The notes below the pieces were generated by a model. That model saw only the letters and a list, made by a program, of their open reading frames with translations, was not told the origin of the DNA and did not search any database. Both the position numbers and the translations under genes were made by a program. This document shows, piece by piece, positions 47,655 through 64,000 of a DNA stretch of 64,000 bases. The DNA comes from Triplophysa rosa (lineage: Eukaryota; Chordata; Actinopteri; Cypriniformes; Nemacheilidae): positions 4,857,152-4,921,151 of the forward strand of contig NC_079908.1 of the NCBI RefSeq assembly GCF_024868665.1, written 5' to 3'. The first letter of the stretch is position 1. Each line of letters opens with the position of its first letter.

Positions 47655-49915
47655 ATACCCCTCACATTTTTGTAAATATTTTATTATATCTTTTCATGTG
47701 ACAACACTGAAGAAATGACACTTTTATACAATGTAAAGTAGTGAGTGTACAGCTTGTATAACAGTGTAAATTTGCCGTCCCCTCAAAATAACTCAACACA
47801 CAGCCATTAATGTCTAAACCGCTGGCAACAAAAGTGAGTACACCCCTAAGTGAAAATGTCCAAATTGGGCCCAAAGTGTCAATATTTTGTGAGGCCACCA
47901 TTATTTTCCAGAACTGCCTTAACCCTCTTTGGCACGGAGTTCACCAGAGCTTCACAGGTTGCCACTGGAGTCCTCTTCCACTCCTCCATGACGACATCAC
48001 GGAGCTGGTGGATGTTACAGACCTTGCGCTTCTCTACCTTCGGTTTGAGGATGCCCCACAGATGCTCAATAGGGTTTAGGTCTTCACCTTTACCCTCAGC
48101 TTCTTTAGCAAGGCAGTGGTCGTCTTGGAGGTGTGTTTGGAGTCGTTATCATTTTGTAATACTGCCCTGCGGCCCAGTCTCCGAAGGAAGGGGATCATGC
48201 TCTGCTTCAGTATGTCACAGTACATCAGAATCAGAATCAGAAGAGCTTTATTGCCAAGTGTGCTTGCACACACAAGGAATTTTCTTTGGTGTTGGAAGCT
48301 TCTAGTACAGACATTTAACACAATGACAATACAATATAATACGATTTACAGTCTAAAAGATTCTAAATTGTGCATATATAAAATAAAGACTATTTTACAG
48401 AAAATGGGGGATAATAACATATAAGAGACATTGTACCGGGTAGTATATAGTAGAATAAACATATTAACAGATTGTATGTACACTTGTGCAAATGGATAAT
48501 TGTATGTACACTTGTACATGTTGGCATTCATGGTTCACTCAATGAACTGTAGCTCCCCAGTGCCGGCAGAACTCATGCAGCCCCAGACCATGACATCCCC
48601 ACCACCATGCTTGACTGTAGGCAAGACACACTTGTCTTTGTACCCCTCACCTGGTTGCCTCCACACACGCTTGACACCATCTGAACCAGATAATTTTATC
48701 TTGGTCTCATCAGACCACAGGACATGGCTCCAGTAATCCACGTCCTTAGTCTGCTTGTCTTCAGCAAACTGTTTGCGGGCTTTCTTGTGCATCATCTTTA
48801 GAAGAGGCTTCCTTCTGGGACGACAGCCATGCAGACCAATTTGATGCAGTGTGCGGCGCATGGTCTGAGCACTGGCAGGCTGACCCGCCCCACCCCTTCA
48901 ACCTCTGCAGCAATGCTGGCAGCACTCATACATCTATTTCCCAAAGACAAACTCTGGATATGACGCTGAGCACGTGCACTCAACTTCTTTGGTCGACCAT
49001 GGCGAGGTCTGTTCTGAGTGGAACCTGTCCTGTTAAACCGCTGTATGGTCTTGGCCACCGTGCTGCAGCTCAGTTTCAGGGTCTTGGCAATCTTCTTATA
49101 GCCTAGGCCATCTTTATGTAGAGCAACAATACAGTGACCAGTATGAGAGAGTGAGAGCGATAACACCAAATTTAACACACCTGCTCCCCATTCACACCTC
49201 AGACCTTGTAACACTAACATTTGTAAGCAGGACTTCAAAGGATGTTTCATAGAAGTGTTTTAGAGGCATGAGCGCACACACACACCATATCAGTGTGTTA
49301 CACAGAACAGCTTTCACAGCCGATGTTAAAGTCATGGAAGCTGTTATTAGTCCGTTTGTTATCTTAGAATGTGTGTAGCTGAATTATTAACAGCTGTAGG
49401 ACAGTGATGAAAGTGAATGTAATTAAGCGCACATCTCAGTTAAATGTTTACAATCTCTGATAACCAAACACTACTCCAGCGGCTCTTCCTCTTCTCTAAG
49501 GAAGGCTTAGACCCTTTTTTGCCGTATTCCTTAGGGCGGAGGTTTTTCAAAAACTCGGAATAGTGACATCATTTACCCGGGGAGTAAAGGGCTGTAGTCC
49601 GATTCCAGCTGTTCTCTGTAGTGCTTGAAAAGCGAATTCTGTTAAAGACAATATCTCGCTTGGCATTGAACTTTGAGCTTTATCATTTTGCAGATATTGT
49701 CTATGCTCTAGCAGCAACATTACACACTAACTAAAGGTTGAAAATTGGCATCACAGGGAATGGCCGCTTTAATGACTGTATGTTGAGTTATTTCGAGGGT
49801 TATTTTGAGGGGACAGCAAATTTACACTGTTATACAAGCTGTACACTCACTACTTTATAAGTGTAATTTCTTCAGTGTTGTCACGTGAAAAGATATAATA
49901 AAATATTTACACATT
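47655..49915 (-). mobile_element. Tc1 transposon, transposase broken by insertions and frameshift
   Basis: About 200-bp inverted ends (TACCCCTCACATTTTTGTAA at the left, with the complement near 49790-49910) enclose a minus-strand DD34E transposase. N-terminal helix-turn-helix: ALHKDGLGYKKIAKTLKLSC (49100 region). First catalytic D: LWSDETKIKLSG (48690 region). Second: VLQNDNDSKHTS (48150). Third: EDLNPIEHLWG (48085). Breaks are a frameshift near 48860, an inserted repeat at 48224-48517, and foreign sequence at about 49219-49773 between the 5' coding end and the right inverted repeat. It sits in the upstream region of il4/13 pseudogene 2. Confidence 0.9.
48224..48517. repeat. repeat inserted in the Tc1 transposase
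   Basis: The sequence starts TCAGAATCAGAATCAGAAGA, continues GCTTTATTGCCAAGTGTGCT and ends in short TGTATGTACACTTGT repeats. It is flanked by GTACA on both sides, and removing it restores continuity between ANMY and CDILKQS of the transposase. It is a common fish retroposon-like repeat whose class I cannot fix by eye. Confidence 0.75.
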
Positions 49916-49919
49916 TTCA

Positions 49920-51475
<1,556 letters not shown>

Positions 51476-51479
51476 TAGC

Positions 51480-51740
51480 AAGACTCGCTATACCACATAC
51501 CGTGCACTGTAAACACCATAGTTGCTCATTGCAAACTCATTGGTTGATACGGTGCACTCGGTGAGTGAATATCTTGATATACTGATAACTGTTGCTATAA
51601 ATGTTGTCAAACAATTTTTGGTATTTTCAACTCTAAAATGCAAGAGTGCCTGCAGCTGTATCGATAGACTGAAGTGTCACACGACTGCATGTAATGTCTG
51701 ATGATGCCAGTATGAAAGAACTTTTGAAATCTAATCTTGG
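51480..51740 (-). pseudogene. upstream flank of il4/13 pseudogene 2
   Basis: The sequence (for example TCATTGGTTGATACGGTGCA, about 51537-51556, and ATGAAAGAACTTTTGAAATC, 51711-51730) matches the region upstream of the intact il4/13 genes. It is separated from the coding remnant at 47490-47652 by the two Tc1-type elements. Confidence 0.75.
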
Positions 51741-52929
51741 GATCTTGGCTCACAAATTAGAACCCATAAAAGCTTAACAGAACTACATTGGGCTTCTAAT
51801 TTGCACTCTTGACCAGGGGATCGTATTGCTCATGCATTAATTTCACCACTTTGTTTCACATCCACATAATGCCAATAATTTGTCACTCACTTTGTGCCAC
51901 ACGAAGACAAGGATGACATCATCTGATTATGGATCTTTGGGTTCTTATGAAAATAATGACCATGCAGAAACTTTGGCTCTCCTGTTTTTACCAAGTGGCT
52001 GATATCCTTAGGACAACATCATGTTGACCCTGGGACAACATTTAAATCAACCAATCAGATTTCAGAAATAAGTATACCTTAAATTTAATATTCCAACCAG
52101 GATTAGGTCCTTCTAGACCATTGTTTTTCACTTTTCATTTCCCTCTGATTTTAGGGGTAAGTTATGGTTAGGGTTTGGTGTGGGTTTAGGTTTTATTTAT
52201 AAAAATGTTGTCCTTAGGTCAACAAAATATGTTGTCCTGAGGACATCAACCACTTGGCAAAATCAGGTCGAGCCAGTAACTTTAGGTAAGGAGGTACTTT
52301 AGTAATAAGGAAGGACTGATAGTATGTAAACTGGGACACAGCGAGTGGTTGGTTTAAGGATGGTGGTCCTCCGGGAGCCGGAGGAATAATTGTGAACTGC
52401 AAATTGACTTAATCCGCAACACATGTGGAGTGTAATGCATGTTTATACTTTCAAGGAACTCTGCATAGTTCCAAACAAATCTGCCATGTCAACCGGGTTG
52501 GATGGAGTTAAGTGGGACAGATGGCAGAAGTAACTGTATGTTTAGCCATTTTCATTGAATATCAATGCATTATACCCATTGATTACTACACTAAATGTCA
52601 ATTTCGGAAAATATAGTTTGTGGAAGACAAAAATGCTCCCAACTCGCATACAACAAAGAAAAAATTTAATCTACACACTTCATGAACTACACTGCAAGCA
52701 TTCTTTGCAATGAAGTAGTTTTAATGCAAGTGACACAAAGTCAGTAAAGGAATTATGAAACAAACAGCATTTAAGGATGGAAAAATATGTTTCTGCACAT
52801 TTCCTTTAGTAACATAATGTAATGCTACACAGAAACAGTCAATGCAACCAAACATTTTTTTTTTGATAAAGACAAAATATAAATATCCTTCATAAATTAA
52901 AACTGGTTCATACATTAACACAGGCCAGC
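51741..52929. other. intergenic and probable 3' UTR of il4/13 copy C
   Basis: AT-rich sequence. The last 250 bp before 52930 would be the 3' UTR of the gene on the minus strand and contain ATTTA-type words and ATTAAA near 52664-52670. No other gene is seen. Confidence 0.45.
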
Positions 52930-53889
52930 TCATTTTGTATTTCTGATTTTCATCTGGAGACATTTTCTCAGATCCTCCAGGAAGTCACACAGTGGGATCT
53001 TATCACTGTCAGCAGGTGGACAGGTTTTCTGAAAGACAGTAACATCATCATTTTTCTCTAGTAGGACAGTTATGAACAGAAATGTTTATTTCAGGGTTCA
53101 ACTTACCTTATGATGGCGACTATTGAATGCGTTTAAATTCCTTATTAGCTCCTTGTCTGTACGGAAAGGTTCAAACTTGGCCCCAGATAGCCCAGAGATG
53201 AACAATCTCAGTTCTGTCTCAGTCTGACAGAAAAACTCATTCTGTAAAGATAATAAAACCAGAAGACCAGGATTAAATCATTTTTATAACACACCGTGTT
53301 ACATTAAAGCAAGAGTCACATGCAAACACAAACTTTAACTGAAATTTTCAGAACAACGTTTGTTTTATAAATCGGTTCGTGCATCGCAAAACAATTTTTG
53401 GTTACACAAAGAACCATTCAGTCAAAGGTTCTTTAAAGAACCATCTCTTTATTACATTTTTATAATCTGAATTCAGATGTTAAGGTTCTTTGTGGAACCA
53501 AAAGGTTCTTCTATGGCATCGAAGAACCTTTTGAAACAGGAGTAATGCCATACAGTACAAATAAAACAATTACAATTGAAATGCTACGAAATAGAGAATA
53601 AGTTGTAGCAACTCACCGTGCAGGCCCGATGGCCTTTCACTTTCAGATCATTCAGAAAGAACTCCTCCTATGAAAAGAAATGAATATTGTAAGAGGTGTC
53701 TAAACAGGTCCAGACAATTACTGCAGTTATCATGTGGAGAAAGTTCAATCTAACCTCTGGGAGATTTTTCAAGGTGTTATTCAATGCATCATAAGCACTC
53801 ATCAACATTTGTATGTCAGTGACGGCTGCAGGAGCAGCCGAGACACACACAGCTGCAAAGACCAGCAGCATCATAATCTTCATCATCAT
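52930..53889 (-). CDS. il4/13: interleukin-4/13-like cytokine, copy C
   Basis: Four exons, 53755..53889, 53617..53667, 53107..53241 and 52930..53028, all phase 0 with GT-AG introns, encode 139 residues. Signal peptide MMMKIMMLLVFAAVCVSAAP, helix A MLMSAYDALNNTLKNLPE (N-glycosylation site at N37), exon 2 EEFFLNDLKVKGHRACT, exon 3 NEFFCQTETEL...GAKFEPFRTDKELIRNLNAF, exon 4 KTCPPADSDKIPLCDFLEDL and RKCLQMK. Cysteines are at 61, 67, 110, 121 and 130; Cys121 is an extra one relative to copies A1/A2 (Tyr there). It is the copy nearest RAD50 and in the same orientation, as IL13/IL4 are in mammals. A promoter with a clear TATA box lies upstream. It should be a secreted type-2 cytokine; a/b paralogue status is not decided. 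Confidence 0.86.
53386..53540. repeat. short inverted repeat (AGAACC/GGTTCT MITE) in intron 2
   Basis: AAGGTTCTTTAAAGAACC-like words at the left and AAAGGTTCTTC/GAAGAACCTTTT at the right pair with each other. This type of fish MITE is common. It lies wholly inside intron 2 of il4/13 copy C and should not affect splicing. Confidence 0.6.
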
Positions 53890-53980
53890 GTTTGTCTACT
53901 TCAACAGATTGTCAGGACCTGCTCAGGATGTTGTTTTCGAATGCCAAAAGCCAATGACTCCACTTCTGTTGTATTCGTTG

Positions 53981-53990
53981 CATATATATA
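53981..53990 (-). promoter_or_regulatory. TATA box of il4/13 copy C
   Basis: TATATATATG on the minus strand lies about 95 bp upstream of the start codon. Similar words occur at the same place in pseudogene 1 (TATATGTATATAAAG near 14626) and, weaker, in copies A1/A2. Confidence 0.6.
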
Positions 53991-54412
53991 CTCTAAAAAA
54001 GCAAGACTCGCCTACGAAACGTCCGTTGTGCACTGTAAGCACTAACAGTTGCTCAATGCAAACTCATTGGTTGGTAGGGACTATTCGAAGGATATCTTGA
54101 TTGAGATGTGGTTGATAACTCGCGGGTCTCGTATGTCATATTGTCCTGATTTCGACGAAGAGCGGAATAAAGAGATTGCTTTGTAATGATCTTGAATAGC
54201 TGAGCTGTGTTTTGTCCGCGTTCAGTTGTGCAAACAAGTTTCACTATTGCTAACTCCTAATGATGAATGCTGATAGCTTGTTGCAAAACGTTATCAGACA
54301 TTTTGGGTATTTTCGAATCTAAAATGCAAGAGTGTCTACTGATGATTGATGCCAGAAAGTTTTGAAATCTATTTTTAAGATGTTGCATGAACAAGTTTAG
54401 AAACGGGTTATA

Positions 54413-55693
54413 CAGGTGCTGGTCATATAATTAGAATATCATCGAAAAGTTTATTTATTTCACTAATTCCATTCAAAAAGTGAAATTTGTATATTATATT
54501 CATTCATTACACACAGACTGATATATTTCAAATGTTTATTTCTTTTAATTTGATGATTATAACTGACAACTAATGAAAATCCCAAATTCAGTATCTCAGA
54601 AAATTAGAATATTACTTAAGACCAATACAAAGAAAGGATTTTTAGAAATCTTGGCAACTGAAAAGTATGAACATGAAAAGTATGAGCATGTACAGCACTC
54701 AATACTTAGTTGGGGCTCCTTTTGCCTGAATTACTGCAGCAATGCGGCGTGGCATGGAGTCGATCAGTCTGTGGCACTGCTCAGGTGTTATGAGAGGCCA
54801 GGTTGCTCTGATAGTGGCCTTCAGCTCTTCTGCATTGTTGGGTCTGGCATATCGCATCTTCCTCTTCACAATACCCCATAGATTTTCTATGGGGTTAAGG
54901 TCAGGCGAGTTTGCTGGCCAATTAAGAACAGGGATACCATGGTCCTTAAACCAGGTACTAGTAGCTTTGGCACTGTGTGCAGGTGCCAAGTCCTGTTGGA
55001 AAATGAAATCTGCAGCAGTCCAGTCCTTTTTGTCTTTAGCCCAGGCGAGACGCTTCTGATGCTTCCTGCTGCTGACCAACTTTATGGAGATGCAGATTAC
55101 ATTTTCCAACAGGACTTGGCACCTGCACACAGTGCCAAAGCTACCAGTACCTGGTTTAAGGACCATGGTATCCCTGTTCTTAATTGGCCAGCAAACTCGC
55201 CTGACCTCAACCCCATAGAAAATCTATGGGGTATTGTGAAGAGGAAGATGCGATATGCCAGACCCAACAATGCAGAAGAGCTGAAGGCCACTATCAGAGC
55301 AACCTGGGCTCTCATAACACCTGAGCAGTGCCACAGACTGATCGACTCCAAGCCACGCTGCATTGCTGCAGTAATTCAGGCAAAAGGAGCCCCAACTAAG
55401 TATTGAGTGCTGTACATGCTCATACTTTTTATGTTCATACTTTTCAGTTGGCCAGGATTTCTAAAAATCCTTTTTTTGTATTGGTCTTAAGTAATATTCT
55501 AATTTTCTGAGATACTGAATTTGGGATTTTCATTAGTTGTCAGTTATAATCATCAAATTAAAAGAAATAAACATTTGAAATATATCAGTTTGTGTGTAAT
55601 GAATGAATATAATATACAAGTTTCACTTTTTGAATGGAATTAGTGAAATAAATCAACTTTTTGATGATATTCTAATTATATGACCAGCACCTG
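54413..55693. mobile_element. snap-back Tc1 element 1 (palindromic, both arms carry transposase 3' half)
   Basis: TA-flanked ends CAGGTGCTGGTCATATAATT and its complement. The left arm encodes the minus-strand transposase C-terminal half (QQDLAPAHSAKAT, then SPDLNPIENLWGIVKRK to TKY at 54699). The right arm encodes the same half on the plus strand (to 55406). The spacing between the second D and E is 34 residues (DD34E). The N-terminal DNA-binding half is absent. Arms are about 600 bp with almost no spacer, because about 270 bp are deleted compared with element 2. It lies about 280 bp beyond the RAD50 stop codon. Confidence 0.9.
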
Positions 55694-55971
55694 TATATTA
55701 TGGACAAAACCACAAAGAGCAATTACACATAACAGATCATGAATAAAGGCCACCAATATTTATCAAGATAAGACAAGGTTTCAGAAAAACATTTTTTATT
55801 CGCCATTTCAAGTGTACAAACTGTACAACAAGAATGCAAACATTAGCTAACATTACTCGATCTGTATGCTGCGCGCTCCTTAATATTGCTGGAGCTTCGT
55901 GCAAGAAAAACTGTCCAAAACATCGTCATGCCCATGTCAGCCAAAGATGTCTTTCTGCACGAAATGAGGTT
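55694..55971 (-). terminator. RAD50 3' UTR and poly(A) signal
   Basis: On the minus strand an AATAAA (plus-strand TTTATT at 55795-55800) follows the RAD50 stop codon by about 170 bp. The transcript would end near 55775, about 80 bp before the snap-back element. Confidence 0.5.
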
Positions 55972-62147
<6,176 letters not shown>

Positions 62148-63810
62148 CTGTAATATAAAAGTATCATATAACTATAATACATAAAGACACAGTTCACCTA
62201 AAATTCTTTCATAATTGACTCACTGTCATGTCATTGTAAACCTATACAGTATGACTTTCTCCTGCAGAAAACAAAAGATGTAACCCTGCCGGAGAAAACA
62301 CAGCCGAAGGTTTTTTGCCATTTATTGTTTTCTACATAAAATCATCTTATAAAGAATATTCTGTGAGAATATAACACTGATATCTTTAACACTGACTGAG
62401 TAATTCCATTTCAATGATTGAAATCACAGTTAAATTAAATGCTTGAAATTAAACTTTATATCTAAATTATATTAAAAAAGCCTGGACTTTTAGCCTGGAA
62501 AGAACCAACAACCAAACTACATTGACTTCCATTGTATGGACACAAAATCACCGAGACGTTTTTTCAAAATATCTTCTTTTGTATTCCACAGAAGAAAAAA
62601 GTCATATTGGTTGAATTACAGATTTTTTATTTTTGTACAAATGATCCCTTTACTGTTAACAAATGAAATGTTATTGTGAAGTGTTAGAAAATACTAAATT
62701 AATGAAACAGATGTTTTTTTCTCTGTGTATTTTTTTATGAAGTTTACAATTTTTTTGCAGAGCAGTTGCTTTATTTTAATCATGACCATGACCAAGCTGT
62801 TTTTTTCCCTTTTTATTAGAAATGATATTAGCATCTAAGCATGGTGAGCCCTATCAGATGACCACACTTCCTCTTGTCTGCGCATACAACAGTGATGGTA
62901 TCACGGTGAGAAGAATCCCTCTGCTCTGATGGGTGACACGTTCATATTTCATTAACTGAAAACTACAGTACTTTCCCAGTCTGCGTATGATGACAGACTG
63001 TATTATAAACAGACTGATCATGAGACCCGTAAGTGATGCAAGTGCAATTCACCGATTTTTTATCCCTTGGAATGTATGAACTTTGATAATGTGATGATAA
63101 TATTACCCCGATATTCTATCATGATGGGCACATCTACGAAACTGATTCTTTCAAGGGATAGTTCCCATTGACTTGCATTGGTTTTGTGTTCATACAACAG
63201 AAGTCGTTTGGTTACCAACATTCTTATATCATACACTCAAGTGTATAAGAATAAAGAGTGAAGAATCATCAAGGTTTGAAAATCTGCATAATTTCTCTGC
63301 ACTGCAGATGTGCGCAGTCATGACGGCAGACAACCACAGGCCTGCTGATGTCAGTTCTGTGAAGGCAAAGCATGATACTGATCTATACAAACAATCATGA
63401 CCCGGGACTTCCTCTGCGTATCCCTCACAGTAACTAGGCAACATCGATTTGGCTGCCAGCATTATTATTTCTAATGCTGACTGCATTGTTTGATATTGAC
63501 GAGATCTTTGTATGTGCAGAAAAGAGAGCAATGCAAATAATGAGGGCAAGGCACCGCATTGTGCAGTGATTATGGTGTGTTCTACAGGGTTGAGTTTTGT
63601 GAGACTGGCTTACACCATTTCCTGATCCCAATGCACTGGTGACTGTTGATCATTATTTTGATAAAAGTTAAATTTTCAACAGCAACTGTAAAGTTAAGAA
63701 ACGTTTTTTCTTTTCTTTATAGTCTTTAGTTTCCCAAACACACTTTAATACTTTTTAAGTATTACATTACATGCAATCAAATGTAATTTCTGAAGTAACG
63801 AGTCAAGTTA
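62148..63810. other. RAD50 intron, nothing firm
   Basis: No further RAD50 exon was found up to the edge. The expected preceding exon (ending in a YYKTLDQ-like sequence) must lie beyond the window. A weak exon-like stretch on the plus strand (62820-62906) is discussed in the findings. Confidence 0.45.
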
Positions 63811-63814
63811 AAAA

Positions 63815-64000
63815 CTATGTCATCATTTACTCACCCTCGAGTATACATTTCTTTGTTCTGATGAACACAGAGAAAGATATTTGGAGGAATGCTTGTAACC
63901 ATACAGTTCTGGGTCACCATTGACTCCCATAGTAGGAAAAAATGACAATGGTAGTCAATAGTGCCCCAAACTGTTCCTTTCCTACATTCTTCAAAATATC
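63815..64000. repeat. partial foldback MITE related to 57002-57436
   Basis: CATCATTTACTCACCCTCGA, TTTCTTTGTTCTGATGAACA and CCATAGTAGGAAAAA words match the 57.0-kb element in order. The window ends inside it. Confidence 0.7.

Overview
The window is vertebrate nuclear DNA and almost certainly from a teleost fish, probably a cyprinid (carp/goldfish/barb/zebrafish relatives). The cyprinid assignment is an inference. It rests on the repeat spectrum: TTAA-flanked MITEs, Kolobok with a THAP exon, Tc1 elements with about 200-bp inverted repeats, Harbinger elements with a MADF exon, tyrosine-recombinase retroelements, L2 and RLE-type LINEs. Genes are split by GT-AG introns, and more than half of the window is mobile DNA.

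Layout. 1.4-2.6 kb: a complete two-exon class IV POU homeobox gene, best matching POU4F3, on the plus strand. 2.6-7.6 kb: its 3' flank with a short GC-rich island. 7.6-14 kb: a TTAA MITE, the 3' end of an RLE-type LINE, a degenerate fucolectin gene (minus strand) and a hAT MITE with a perfect 8-bp target duplication. 14.3-54 kb: a cluster of minus-strand four-exon genes for a short secreted cytokine. I identify these as fish interleukin-4/13 from gene structure, cysteine pattern and linkage to RAD50. There are two near-identical intact copies (26.5 and 35.0 kb), one diverged intact copy (52.9 kb) and two broken copies (14.3 and 47.5/51.5 kb), all embedded in transposons. 56-62 kb: the last four exons of RAD50 (minus strand), which continues beyond the right edge.

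The order RAD50 then IL4/13 genes in the same orientation matches the mammalian RAD50-IL13-IL4 Th2 cytokine locus, and POU4F3 lies on the same human chromosome arm (5q). The window is therefore the fish Th2 locus, expanded by local gene duplication and heavily invaded by transposons.

Two points matter most for a reader. First, about 8.6 kb (23,093-31,724) is repeated almost perfectly at 32,357-40,238, and the copies meet at a single N (31,725). This is as likely to be two overlapping haplotype contigs as a real tandem duplication, so the number of il4/13 genes is uncertain. Second, two Tc1-type elements (54.4 and 57.9 kb) are snap-back palindromes. They carry the transposase 3' half on both arms and lie on either side of the RAD50 terminal exon; a 20-bp inverted microhomology inside the transposase explains how they arose.
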